Position numbers and translations under genes: made by a program
The notes under the pieces: model-generated
What the model was told of the DNA's origin: nothing
The model's input: only the letters and a program-made list of their open reading frames with translations
Database searches by the model: none
Source of the DNA: Ligustrum vulgare
Lineage: Eukaryota; Streptophyta; Magnoliopsida; Lamiales; Oleaceae
Length of the DNA stretch: 64,000 bases
Direction: 5' to 3'
Assembly: GCA_963555705.1 (NCBI GenBank)
Contig: OY743174.1
Location: 55,078,234 to 55,142,233 of the forward strand
Shown: piece after piece, positions 1-15,000 of the stretch
Layout of the letters: the number at the start of each line of letters is the position of its first letter
Position numbering within the stretch: position 1 is the first letter of the stretch

Positions 1-3000
1 GACGTACCAGAACTGCTCTTGTGGCTGCAAAGTACTAATGTTGCGTAAGTCCTGCTTCATGTTGTCCTTATAAAATTCTTGGCAAATACTTTTAGAAGTA
101 AATTGAATTGTTTGAGTTTTCCATTCCTATAATGGCACTGTTTTTGTTTGCAGAGCTAATGACACTTTTCAGCAGCCTGAGATTTTTGAATTTGATCATG
201 TCCATCCAGATTCAACTACTGGAAGTCCCACTGCCATTTTGTATGGGGCTCTTGGGACTAAATGTTTTAAGGAATTTCATCTTACTTTGGTCGAAGCTGC
301 CAGGAAGGTACAATAAAAATAGAATACGTTGCTTCTAATTTATTTTAATTTCGATGAAAAGATTTCTGTATCTTTGTTGGGTTCTGGGATACGTAATGGT
401 GGGCTTTTGGATTTCTGGAATTTTATTGGCAGATCTCAACACAATGAATAGCTGGCTACGGATATTATGTACACGACATGACACACTACCACTGGTTCTA
501 CTTACTTCAAAAGCAAAAGAAGATGGTCAATTTAAGAGAAAGGAATTTTTAATTTTATTTAAATATTCATATGTTTTATTTTTTCATATCCTAATTATTT
601 CAAAGACAGCCTTTATATTCTTAAAAAGCCATTTTAGACATATATCTCTAGTTTGAGTTTTAGCATCTGAGATTCATGTCTCAATACTCAACTCCCAAAC
701 TTACTCAGAAAAATGTCATTAGTTGATCCAGCTCACTTGATATGCATCTGTAATGACCCAAATGGGGTTCATATACGGATCATTTGAAGTAGGTCATATC
801 TATCTTGATTGTTTAACTTGCAAATGTACGTTTATCTCTCTTTATTGAGATTATGAAAGACATTTGCAGTTAACAAATATTTTTAGACTTCTTATTTATT
901 GGACAATATTCATGAAATTTTAGGGAAAAGTCAAGTATGCTGTTAGACCTGTACTGCCTTCTGGTTGCGAATCAAACAGTGGCCCCTGTGGATCCATTGG
1001 TGCCGAAGAACCTCTAAACTTGGGTGGTTATGGTGTGGAGCTTGCTCTGAAGAATATGGAATACAAGGCCATGGATGACACCGCCATAAAGAAAGGTTAG
1101 ATTTTCTTATTCTTGTTTTTTCTGTTGATTTTTTCAAAAACTTACAATAAAAACTTATGGACATATAATGTGGAAATGGATACTATGTTCTCTGTTTTGA
1201 AATTTTTTATTATCTTTACCTTACCTTTATTCCTGTTTCCTCGAAAATATACATGATTATCAATATCAAGGGTTTGTGTTAAATTTAGTGTCATTCAATT
1301 TGAAAAAACAACTATATATTCAATTTCCATTTTTGCCTCTGTACAGGCTGAGAACTTGTTATCCATCTTGGGTTTAAGCCAAATTGATAGATGCCTTGCA
1401 CGTTTTTACATCCTTATATCCATTTATTCTTGTGTAGAATACTTCACAGTACCTAGTACTTCATCTTGAATCTTTGAAGAGACCTCAGCATCTTATATAA
1501 ATTCTTATATCTCTTGCCCTTGGAAAGTCTTAATGCTGTTTTACACCTTCACGTGCCTAGTTTCTAAATTATTCATTGCTCATGGGCTGGTTAAAAGTGC
1601 CCTAAGCATGTCATTTATTATATGTATGTGTAACTCTAAGTTTCCAAATTATATCATTTATTATATAAGCCCGTGTTTGGTACCAATTAAAAATCTAATG
1701 CTCCCACCAAGTGATTATAAACCAATTTATTTGGTCTTTCGAGGTAAGACGTGTGGTTAAAAATTGGAGAGATAAAATATGTGTGGTTAAAAAGTAGTTT
1801 GGAAAATTATGTAGATTATAAATTGGTTTATAATTACTTTACCAAACAGAGGCTAAATTTTAATATAACTCAAAGTCAACATTCAATCTCAACCACATAC
1901 TTCATGGTCCCACAACTTTTTAATCACCCATCTCATCAACTTTAATCAAAATCTATTAAAAATATGATTTTCATCTCCACCAAACATAGGCATATTATGC
2001 AGGAATAGTGCTACTGTAATCTGTTATCCTATTGCAAACTAGGAAAATTATTGATCTTAAAACCAAAAACAACGTATAATTTTATAATTTGATATCTTTA
2101 AACAACTGATATCAACTGTATATACACTAGTAATAACTGAATAATATTCTACTATTTAATTGAAGAAGAGTTGTATTCATTTTAGCAGGATTATTGATTC
2201 ATTCCTAGGATTTCATGATTTCTAGTGTTACTAGGGCTATGGGTTATATGGAATTGATAAAGTTTTGAAGTCTCTAATGATATACCATTTTTTAAAATTA
2301 TGTTGTACTGTGTACTTGCTCTTTGCATCTTTATATGACGTCTGATAGTTTCAAATTTTGGAATATCACAATCATGAGTCTGAACTCTGAAGTTTCATCA
2401 ATGAAATAATAATGATTTGGATGATGATGAATGCTCCCATAAAATAATTGTACTGCTCATTTGTTCTTTTCATCTTTAAGTGATCCATGCTACTTACAAA
2501 ACTTTTAACACAATCATGAATAAGTGAATTTCCATAAATAATCATTCAATAAATAAAATGATTATCCAATGATGATGATGATGAACAATTCCCTTATGAA
2601 ATACAATATTACTTATTCCACTTAATTGTGAACCTTACTTGGTTTGAGAAGGGTTGATATATTGGTGCACCTATACCGGAATTTGTGAACCTTACTTGGT
2701 TTGAGGAGGGTTGATATATTAGTGCACTTATTCCTGAATACAAGTATATGATACTGCTTTAGGACAAGGGATAGCGTCTGAAATTTTTCGTATTTGTTGC
2801 AGGTGTAACCCTCGAAGATCCTCATACTGAAGATCTCAGCCAAGAAGTCAGAGGGTTCATTTTCTCCAAAATCTTGGTTTGTGCCCTTTTACCCTCTCCT
2901 GGCCACTCCTCACCAAAAACCACAAACTACAAAAGAAGAAAGAAAGAATCACAAGGGGGAAAAAGTTAAAAGGCTTTCACGTAGACATCATCAATATTCG

Positions 3001-6000
3001 AAATATTATAGAATGGAAAATCAGTCAACCACCAACAATACACTGAACCTTATTCCCATAAATTTAGGTCAGCTTCATGAATCCTTTTGTGGCACTCCAT
3101 TCAATTATGACTACATCTTGGAAGGTTCAATGTAATCTGATCCTTTGCAACTGGATCTTTGTCTTTCTGGCAATAAAAAGATAATTTGTGAGGAACAAAG
3201 GAAACAATAGGTCACTAATATCTTCTGTTGCCCCTGCATACACAAAACACCTGCTAATAGAATTTTATTTCCTAGATATATGCAAAAATTCAAGTTTTTC
3301 AGCTGCTGCACCTTAACCAAAGTAAAAAGGAAGTGTATATTTGTAGTGCTATAGTTGGTATAAAAGCAGATTTCCATGTTATCAGGGTTGGATGTGAACT
3401 GTGATCCCCTTTTCGGCTAGGCACATTGCGATAGTTTTCAATGCTCATAACGGAACTCAAATTTCTTTATTTTTATCTATGGAAGAAAAGTTGTGTTGGG
3501 CCTCAAATGTTGTATATTTATTAAGCATTATGATGTATTAACATATATAATTTTTTAAAATACTTGGTAAGGAGCCTAAGTTGAGTTCTGGCCATTGTCA
3601 ATTTTCACTTAGAATGTTTTGGGAGAAAAGTTATTTAGAATTAGAAAAATCAGATATGGGCAAATTCATGCAGGAGCGTAAACCAGAGCTAACATCTGAG
3701 ATAATGGCATTCAGGGATTATCTCTTGTCATCTACAGTCTCTGATACACTTGAGGTTTGGGAATTGAAAGGTAATTATTTTTATTGTTGCATTGAAATGC
3801 ATGACAAGAATACAAAATTTCTTTTAACTTGTTTTTTTATCCATTACTGTAGACTTAGGACATCAAACTGCACAGAGAATTGTTCATGCCTCTGATCCTT
3901 TGCAATCAATGCAAGAAATCAATCAAAATTTCCCAAGCGTCGTCTCATCATTATCACGGATGAAGGTAAGATATTTTGCTGCAGTTACTACTGTGAAATG
4001 TGATTTGAGAGCTTATTTTTTGTTAGCTCTGAAGTGAAAGCTGATACATGATACCCAGCAGATGTGATTTACTTCTTGGATTATATCCTTGATGTGCATG
4101 TTAAATTTTTTGCAGCTGAATGATTCCATAAAAGATGAAATTATTGCCAACCAGCGAATGATCCCTCCTGGCAAGTCTTTAATGGCTTTGAATGGTGCCT
4201 TGATCAATATTGAAGACATTGACCTTTATCTGTAATACTTCTATTCTTAGCGTGTTTCTGTTTTTCTTGTGTTTTTGCTCGTGTTTCTTGGTAATACACT
4301 TGATTTTTTCTTCTATTTTTTGAGAGAGGGCTCAAAGGTGAAAAATGAGAATATAATTGAGTGAAAATTAGAGCGCAATGACCAATGGGTTTTAGGAGAA
4401 ACCAGAAATGCAATTATGTCCGATAATGGTGGTGGCCATAGTGTGTATATCTTACCTAGGTGCTACCACGTGCGTGATTTCTAAACTGCCTTTTATTCCC
4501 AAAGATCTTCATGTTTATCATTCATCAAGGAATTGATTTAAACTTTTTATTGGTTAATATGGTCTAGAATGACTAATGAAGCTCTTTAATCTCCTTCTTT
4601 TTCTTTTCTCTATTTACTAATGTTTTTGTCTCATTGCTGAATTTCCTCTCAATCTGCACCGATGATGAGGTATCCAAAAATATAAGACCAAAATTGTTTC
4701 TAGGAAGAGGATGATGATATCCTGTGAATTTACCATACATGTTAAGAAGTAGCTGATTATGAGATTGCTCAATAATTGGGAGGAAAGGACAATGTCAGCT
4801 CTTAATAATCATGATTTTTAATTCCCTGCTATTGTTATTGTGTCACGTGTCATCTTGGTTGTTTAAGTTTTGTTCAAACCTGATTTGGATTTTTGCACTT
4901 GCTTTGACTCGAGGAAACTAATTGCCGACTCGCTGTAATCATGTTTTGAACTTCATAGGCTGGTTGACATGGTCCATCAGGAGTTATCGTTGGCTGATCA
5001 ATATTCAAAATTGAAGGTATGAAATGCCAAAACTGTTGCATAAATAAATCAAAAATTAAAATTGAAGGTAGAAGTGCAAGATTTCAGGATCTTCGTACAA
5101 TGTTAATATAACTTGAGACGAATGTCTGATGTATTATATTATATACTAAGAGTTGCGTTCATCAGTCTGCTGCTCAGATGGAGTTGTTTAGACTTTGTAA
5201 TTATCCCAAATAATGAAGCTGGAAGTGGGTTTAAAATATCACCATTTATTTTTGGATGCAAGCTTCCTGGCTAGCAGTAGTGTGATTCAAGTTCACTGTA
5301 TCCATTCAGAATTATTTAGGAAATCAATATCTTTTCGGTGACCGTCAAAGGATTTAAAGATGAATGTACTTCAGGTTTAGTATCTATTGTCTAGGAATAT
5401 ATGTTTTTGGATAAATTCCTAACACAGCACGTTCTCATATTTATTCATTTATTCATTTATTTTTTTGGGTGACATATAGACCTCTCCCAAACAAATAAGA
5501 AGTTGACAAGCTAAAAACAATAACATAGACTTCCCTATGTACTTCAAACCATCCATAAACTGTTCTAAATTGTTTTCAACTTTACCAAACATCCCGATAT
5601 AAATTTGTTGTGATTTTGGAAAATTTACAAGTAATGTGCCTTTTTTTTGTGTGTATTTCCTCCAGCTCATTTATCTTCGATCCCCCTCTGTGCACAAAGT
5701 TTTAAAAAAAACAAATTTTTTTCTGGACAGCTCATCACCACAATTTCATGTTTCAAACCTACGCCCCAATTTTAACCACCGGTTTTAAGACCAGCTTGAA
5801 TGGCCATAGCTTTTGCTCTATTTCAATTGCTAACAGTTAACTGAAAATTTTGAAATCTAAATGCGGAAGTGTTTCCATTATAGAGTTTTGACATCCTTAT
5901 GAGACATCTGAGAAAATAGCCAGAGTGTGTAGTCTTTTTGGGTTAATTGTTGTATCCATATATTTTAGTTGGAATAATCATTTGTGTACAATTTATCCAT

Positions 6001-9000
6001 CAATTATCACATATGTGACATTGTTTTGAGTTTGTGTTCTTCTCTATAGTAGTGTTTAATTTCATGGCATATTTTCTGACTCACTTAAGGCTAACAATAA
6101 ATGGTAATAAAATCTCAGATCCCTTTGAGTACTGTGAGGAAACTCCTTTCAGTTGTACCTCCATCTGAGTCCTTTACATTTCGTGTTGATTTTCGATCTC
6201 CTCATGTTTACTATATCAACAATTTGGAAGAGGATGCCATGTACAAGCGTTGGCGAAGTAACTTAAATGAGGTATAATTTCCCTCTCTCAGTGTTTATAC
6301 CTGTTTTGTTGGCCAAGATGGCTTTTTTCCTACATAAAACATGCTATTTAATATACCTTTTCTGTCTTGCATCCGTAGCTTTTGATGCCAGTCTTCCCTG
6401 GACAATTGCGTTACATTCGTAAAAACATCTTTCATGCAGTTTACATACTGGATCCTGCATCTCTTTGTGGGATGGAGGCAAGTTCTCATCTGTTCTTTCT
6501 AACGATCTGTGTTTTCTGTGTATGCTTCATATTGGTGTCTGATTTTTCTCTGTAACCTGTTGGAGTATTACAGACCATTGACACGATCATTTCCTTGTTT
6601 GAGAACAATCTTCCTTTGAGGTTTGGTGTAATAATGTACTCAGCCAAGTTAATTGAGAAGATCGAAGCAAATGACGGTGAATTTCCGCTTGCTCAATTAG
6701 TGGATGATAATGGAGAAGATATTTCCAGTTTGGTAATTGATTCCGTTCCATTAGTACTTCATTTGCTAATCAAGTATAAATGTCTTCCGATCTTTTCAAG
6801 GTCTAGTTTTTGTTACTTTTTAACAGTTTGTGTTTCTTTAAGAACTAAAAAAACCATTGACAGGGCATTAGTTATAGCTTTGGTGAAGGCTACAAAATTT
6901 TGAAGGAATTTTTTATGGTTCCTCATTCTTTAGTATACATGCTACTTTTCAAACTTTGAGGATTTGGTAATGCTAAAGAAGGCAAAGTATGTGAAGGTGT
7001 ACCATTTTAAATATGTGAAGCTGTACGACTAACATTTGGTATCCAATGAAAGAGATAAATTTCTTTTGGACTTAGGTTTTCTATTTGATTTGTTGAATAT
7101 ATATATATATATATATATTTTTTTTTTTTGGTGCAGATTATACGTCTTTTCATTTACATCAAGGAACACCATGGGACTGTAATGGCTTTTCAGTTTTTAA
7201 GCAACGTACGTGTCTGATCTCTGCATTTTGCTGGTTCAAGTGTTGAAACTTGTGGGCTAGTCAAACTGAGTAACTAGTTGTCAAGATTAACTATTAAGTA
7301 ACACAAATATCTTCACTAATGTAGGTAAACAAATTGAGAATCGACTCATCTGAAGAAGATCCTCCAGAAAGATATCATGTGGAACGGGCTTTTGTGGAAA
7401 CAATACTGTGAGTCTCTATGTTAAAATTTTGCCCCTACTAGCCATGTAAATTTTACATTTAACTTTTTTCTCCTCATCTATGTGAGACCGCACATTTGAT
7501 GAGTTTCTTCTATTTGATCAATTATTATTTAAGCTTTGTATGTAATTTTATCAGTACTACAAGCAGTTCACTTATAGTTTCTCTCTTTAGTCCGAAGGCA
7601 AAATCTCCTCCACAAGATACTTTATTGAAGCTGGAGAAGGAGCAAATTTTCAATGAACTGTCTCAAGATAGCTCCATGTTCGTTTTTAAGCTGGGTTTGT
7701 CCAAGCTTCAGTGTTGTCTCTTGATGAATGGGCTTGTCCATGAATCTAGTGAGGTATTTGGCGAATGATTGCTGCCTTACACTTTTGTATAATCAATTAA
7801 TTGTATGAATTATTTAAGATAGTTCAAATAATGCTGAATTCTATAGTTTCTGGTTCACTTCTTTCCTCTAAAAGTGCTTCAGATATTATTCTCGAGTTAT
7901 TTACTAGTCATTATGGCACCACAACTTCTTTGTAAAATTTGATTTCTATATCCATCTGATTGTATATACACAAGACCATAGCGGTATATAGTTCTTTTAA
8001 AATTTCAGTCTGAATAGATGGATTCAATAGCAGCAGTTATGTGACATAAAAAGATTTTGGATCTGTTTTACCAGGAGGCCCTTATGAATGCAATGAACGA
8101 TGAACTTCCTAGAATACAGGAGCAAGTTTACTTTGGGCACATAAATTCTCATACCAATATTCTCGACAAATTCTTATCGGAAAGTGGCATCCAACGTTAT
8201 AATCCTAAGGTACAATAATGTCAAAATATGCTGATGCATTTATCTGCTTTTAATTATTTTTTTTATAAAATACTATAGGTCAATTTGAGTTCTTTTGGGA
8301 TTTCTCTGTTGCTAAATCTTCTATGTCATTGTAATCATGTAGATTATTGCAGATGGGAAAGTCAAAACAAAATTTGTTTCTTTATCTGCACCAATTATTG
8401 GAAAAGAATCTGTATTATATGACATCAGCTACTTACATTCACCAGAAAGTAAGCTCTTTTTTAGCTAATCAATGTATGTTGAACTTTCTATTTGGCTGGA
8501 TTGTTGAGTTTTAGCATATGCTTTCTTTACTTTGGTTCTAGCCGTGGATGATTTGAAGCCTGTGACTCATCTTCTTGCTATTGGGATTACATCAAAGAAA
8601 GGGATAAAGTTGCTTCGTGAAGGAATACATTATCTGGTAATTTTAGATGCCATGTATTGTGAATTTCCTAATTGGTTTTCTGATTAGTTCTTTATAACAA
8701 ATTGAAGGAATTGATGGATGCTTGACATTCTGTTATGTTTTTTGCAGAAAATGCTTTGCTTGTTCTTTTCTTTCCCGTACTGTCTTTTGTAGTTTAAGAA
8801 ACATCATTCAAATTTCCATAATGTAAAAGCTATTAGGGGCACCATCTTTGTATGATGAACTTCTGAAATTGACAAAAAGATAGATATGCCCACTTTCACT
8901 TAAAGTTATTTACATAAAGGTGAAGAAGTAAAAGTTTGAAAGCCATACATGTTTTTTAGCTAAATAAAATTCTGGGCCATATAACCACATATTGGATGAG

Positions 9001-12000
9001 ACTAAGTCTCTATTTGGTAATACTGTTTGGTTTATAAATTGGTTTATTTATGTTTTTGAGGTAAAAAGTAGTGGTTGAAAATTGGACGGAGAAAATGTGT
9101 GGTTAAAAAGTGGTTTGGGAAATTAACCATTTTTTCTTGTTTACCGAACGGTTGCTAAGTCTGGAATAGGAATCAATCCAAATCGAAGAGTGTGCATGTG
9201 ATTGTTTGAGTTTTTTTTTTTTTTTTGGCTTGTGTTGATAATAAGCTTGGGACACTGAGTTAAAGTTTGGCTATCATTCATTTACAGAGGAGCTGCTAGC
9301 GATCCAATAACTGATAAGAATAATATTAAAGATTCAAAGAGTATTCATTTACTTTCTGTAGTTACAGGTGGATCCATGTGACAAATAATGGAAATTTCTG
9401 TCGAAGATTACAACATTTGCACAAACTCGTTAAGTCCATAATTTTCACGTATACGAGTTTATGAAAAAGCAACAGGGTATTCCTGCATGACACTGTCTGA
9501 GAAGCTGCGAAATTATCCTTTTTGTGTTATCCACGTGTTGAAACTGAACAAATGTTTTTGTGATTTTGCTTGAGCCGATGACAAGTTATATATGGATTCA
9601 TTGCCACCTTAGCTGAATGTTCTCTTATCCATTCTTTTATGAATAACATGTTTCCATTTTTATATGCTACTTTGCAGATTTATCCATTCTTTTATAATTA
9701 ACATGTTTCCATTTTTATATGCTACTTTGCAGATTGATGGTTCTAAAAATGCTCGCATCAGCGTGTTATTTAGTGCTGAGGAGGCTACAAATCTGCCAAG
9801 TCTCTATTTTGTGAAAGTCTTTGAAATCACCGCATCCTCATATAGGTTTGTTAGTTTCTTTTTCAGAACTTATTTTTTGCCAAGCTTATGTTTCGTGCTC
9901 TTAATCATTTATTTATTAATTTTTTCTCCATTTCTAATGTAATCATATTTGCAGTCATAAGAAAGGAGTATTACAGTTTCTGGATCAATTATGCTCATTC
10001 TATGAACGAGAATACATGCAAGCTTCTGGGGTTACTGCAAGCACTCAAGCACTCATTGATAAGGTCTTTGAGTTGGCTGATGCTAATGGTTTGCCATCTA
10101 AGGGCTATGAATCTGCTTTCTCTGGGTTTTCTGCCGACAAATTGAGAATACACTTGAACAAGGTGTGTTACATTATTCTGTTGAGCTTTTTGAATTTTTT
10201 ATTCTCGATCATGTAATCTATAGGAAAATTGCGTATGCTTTCCTCAAACATTCCCTCTTGAGCACTTGGGGCTGAATAGAAAGCTTTCCCTATTTTCCCA
10301 AAATTTTTGGGGTTATTCGAATGAGCAAGCTGAAAGATTATCTACAAACGGTAATTTTGCACTGTGTTCTTTATTTTATGGTGGTTCATCCATTGGGCCA
10401 ACTTCAAAGTCTATTTATGAGAGGTAAAGCCGATTATGTTGCAAGTCAGTTCGATTGGATGGAAACAAGAAACTTATCCAAAATTCTGTTAAATGGTCAC
10501 TCGATACCCTGTAGATATGATTTACTTCGTAGATTTATATCTTTTTTTGATTGTCAACTTTCGCAGCAAATGATTATATAAAAGATGAATGACTTAATGT
10601 GCATGGAAACAGGCTGAGGTTATCACTTTAACTCTCTCCCTGTAGAAAGAAAGAGCAGAATACCTTTATTTATAGGAAAAATCCAGCCTGTTAACATAAA
10701 TTATTCCACAACCCGGCTATTCTATTCTACAGCTCTAATTTAGTGCTTCATGGGAGAAATAATTAATGTGCATCCTTCAATCAAATCGCAAGTCAAAGGA
10801 AGGGTAAAATCAAATAGATCGGAGGCAATGCCCATCTGGTAGGTAATTACTAACATAGCTTTGGCTATTTACTAAACTAGACACCAACTAATCTGTGAAA
10901 CTATGATATGTCCAAGAAATTTCCTATTTATAAACCCTAGCTGATTAACAAGACCGGTTGAACAACTTTTATATTTTCTAGCCCCACGCCTTAAATTACT
11001 TACAAAATAAACCGAGAGAAAATTAGTTTTGCAGCTTCTAAATGTATATGAATATATCAAAATATAATGATTTTGGTCCATCCATGATGCCATATCTAAC
11101 ATATTCCAGTATGTCAAACAAGTTCACACACCAGTATCTTAATTTTTTGACACTCTTTGACCAAGTCCACAGATCTTGAAAGCAGATGGTTAATCAAACC
11201 CAACGCTTAAACATGCATCATATCTGATACCCTTGCCTGAGTCCATTTAACACAGATCGAGATTTATATAAGATGTTTATAATGCTGAACCATGCAGTGT
11301 TTAATAATTAATTCAATAATTTTGCAGGTGACCCAGTTTTTATGCAGGCAACTTGGACTTGAATATGGTGTGAATACAGTTATTACCAATGGGAGAGTGA
11401 GTTTTTTGTTTCCCTTTCTTTTTTATTTGAATTTTGTATTTAATTTCAATAAAAATATCCATGGATTGACTTGATGTCTTAATTGTTGTTCACCTATAAT
11501 GATTTACTTTATTTGTATATTATTCTGATTACAATTTCATTTTTCATTTAGTTTATAAATTCTTACAGTTCCTTTTATGGATCTCATTTTTTGTGATTTC
11601 TGTAGGTGATCCAACTCATTGATGGTAATACATTCTTGAGCCATGATTTGCACCTTCTGGAATCCCTGGAGTTGAAGCAACGAATAAAACATATTGTCGA
11701 AATTATTGAAGATGTTAAGTGGGAGGACATAGACCCTGACATGTTGACAAGGTTTGTGGATGCTGGTGGAGTTTTTCCTTGCATTCTTTTTATATGAGAT
11801 AGTTTCAAAATAATATCTTACCTGCCTAATGTTATTCATTCTTTCATGTGATCAAAAGTCGCTTTATTCCTGTAATTTGAAACTAATGAGTTCAGTTTTT
11901 ATTGTCATATAGATATTTCCCAATATATTTTCTTTATATTTGACTGTCATCACCTCACTCAATCACTCGTGGCCCTAATTAGTCCTTTATTGCTCCCTGC

Positions 12001-15000
12001 TTTCCAGTCTTGTGGATGAGTGTGTAACCGAGAAACAAAGAGGAAACTATAATAATGTTTGTAGAATAGACACGATAATTAGAAACTTCACAAGTACATA
12101 TTAAAGGACAAATGGAATGGTAAATGAGGGAAATTGCATATACTCTTATCAACATTTAAATGAACAAGAAATGGAGCAAGAATATAGTTGGCCAGGCTGG
12201 GAACTCATATAGAAAGATGCAGTAGAAGTTTTAATAGCCAATGACATACTAGTTGATGCTTCTAGATTTTACTGTCAATGGTTATTCCGATAGTGAAGTT
12301 GCTTACTCCACTGCTTCTCTGATTCATCGCTGTTGTACTTGTGTATATCATTATCAACCACTCTCTTCTTTCTGATCTTGTTTGTCCTTCCACTTTTAAT
12401 GTTTAATCTACTTAAGACATTTTGAAAGAAAAAATTCGTATTTATAGAAGAAAATTGATGAATAATTTGTCGCTTGGCTATTTTGGTCATCATATCCACG
12501 TTTTCGTTACTGGGTTTATTTTGTGATTTTAAATATTAAATTTCATAGTTGAATGTCACAATGGTGATATTTGTTCTTTGTTCTGCAGCTCGTTTTCAAC
12601 AACAGATTGCTTGATGATGTTAGCAAGACTTGTATGATATTTTTGTTCATTTTTGCAGCAAGTTCATCAGTGACATTGTGATGGCCATCTCATCTTCAAT
12701 GAGTCTACGAGATCGAAGCTCTGAGAGTGCTCGGTTTGAAGTTTTGAGCGCAGAATATAGGTACAGATATTCTTACTTACAAAAAATGGTTTCACTATTT
12801 TGTTGGGATAAATGGATGATAGGGCATTGTTAGTGAATTATGGAAAAATGTGTCTTACATAATTGCTACACTTAAATTTGAAGACATTTAGGGGGGTTTA
12901 TTCAATTGGGATTTCGAAAGACATTTAAAGACTTTTTTTGATGGACTTTTTTTAATGGATTTCATTGAATTTGATTGACTTTTATGGATTTATATAGACT
13001 TTTAAAGACTTTCGTGGACATTTATTTAAAAGACTTTCATATACTTTCAAAGACTTTTATAGATTGATTTAAAAGACTTTCAAATACTTTTAAAGACTTT
13101 TATTTTTTAATTGAAATTGAAAAATATAAACGCTAATAGATTAATTTTCGTATGATGCGAATATGAATCGTTAATAATTATATGTAAAGTGAATTAAAAA
13201 AAAAAAAAGCGTGAAAAATATAAATAGTTTTAAGACAGAGAAACATTTGTGATTAAAAAAAATGGGGAGAAAATAAAATCGCATTTGATATCGACATAAA
13301 AATTGTACTATGTTCATAAAAAAAATTCTAGAGAAAATTCTTGAATCACTTTACTTATTATTATTTGTTTTGACACAATTTATTTATTATTTTTCTATAA
13401 GATCTTATGGAATTTTAGTTAGATTTATTTTCATAAAAAAATCGAAAAAATCGATGAAAAAAAAGAGAGTCCAAATATAAAGAAAAAATATTTAAATAAA
13501 AAAATACAAAAAGTTAAAGAGAAGAGAAATAATGATTTGTTTAGTCAAATGTTTAAGGTTTCTAAAAATAATATGAAAGAAGAAAAATATAGAATAAAAA
13601 AAATTACAATTTAAAAGAATTTTTTTTTTTTATAAAAGTCTTTCAAAATCTTGGAGGTTAATGAGAGACAAATAAAGAGATTTTGTGGTTGTACTTTATG
13701 TTTAGAAGTAAGTACATAGAGGATTTCGTAGGAGTCTTTAAAAGTCATTGATAATTTGAATAACACGGGACTTTTAAAGACTTTTAAAAGTCTTTATACA
13801 ATACACCATGACTTTAAAAGACATTTTAAGAGTCTATTAAAATCTAGATTGAATAACTCAAGATTTTAATGGATTTAAAAAAGTCTAGATTGAATACCCC
13901 TAAACTTTTAAATTCCATCAAAGTCTTTAAATTTCCTTCCAAATCCTAATTAAATAAACCCCCGTTAGTACTTCCTAAATCGAGTTTGTTTGATAGCAAC
14001 TATGTATTATTTGATTCAACCCAGTTTATTGCATTTGGAAAATGTAAATTGAAAATGCCACGACTTACCAGTTAATCATGAATAGCATTCAAACATACTG
14101 TATGCGAATGAGCATCTACATACATGTATTCAACCTAGTTAATTATATGGTATATTGTTTGTATGTTAATAATTTTAAATAAGAAATATATAAAGGATCA
14201 TTTCTGTAGTATTTTATTACAATAACTGAATTGTCATGTTCGTATGAATGCATGTAGTTAAAAAAATATAAAACTAAGGGATATGTAAAAGAAATTGTGT
14301 ATGTATAAGCAAATTATACATATTGTCATTTCTCTCTTACCACACAAGCACACATCCACATACACGGATATTATAGAGATATTGCTATTTTTCAATGATC
14401 TACATAAGTTGTTTTACCTCCATGTATCCTCTGTTCTCTTTGAAGTTCAATGTAGTTGTCATGTACTTTTTTGTGCCTCATGTCCACGTGCATGCTTCAT
14501 ACAGGCAACGGTTCATTATATCTTGCCATTGCATTGGGTTGTTTCACTTCCTAAATTCATTCTTCATTGGTTCTTTGACAGTAAGCCCTTGTTTGATTCT
14601 GATTAAAATCTAATTTTAATCTCAAGTCAAAGTCAACAATTGATTTTAACCACACATTTTATGGGACCTACAACTTTTCAACTATATCTCATCAACTTTT
14701 TTCAAAATCTACTAAAAATCTGATTTTAATCTAATATCAAACAAGGGCTAACTCTTACCCATCTAATTTGAGGTGTGGTGTAAAATTTTTTAAGAAAAAC
14801 TTTTGTGCACCAATGAATTAATTGAGGTATTTGTTCTAAGAATAGCATCACATAGATTTTCATAGCATATATATTCTGGTTCATATAACTTCTCTCTCTT
14901 ATTCTAGTTAATGTTATTTTAGGCTGCTAATTTCTTTATCCATCCTTGCTTATTCATCTATTATTATTATTTTTTTTTAAAATAAATATCTGTCAAATTT

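Noticed and set aside
5449..5670. 73-residue minus-strand frame in UGGT intron 8
   Set aside because: No recognisable motif; lies wholly inside an intron of a well-supported gene.
7100..7131. AT/T-run before UGGT exon 12 as a regulatory site
   Set aside because: An ordinary polypyrimidine tract and dinucleotide repeat next to an acceptor.
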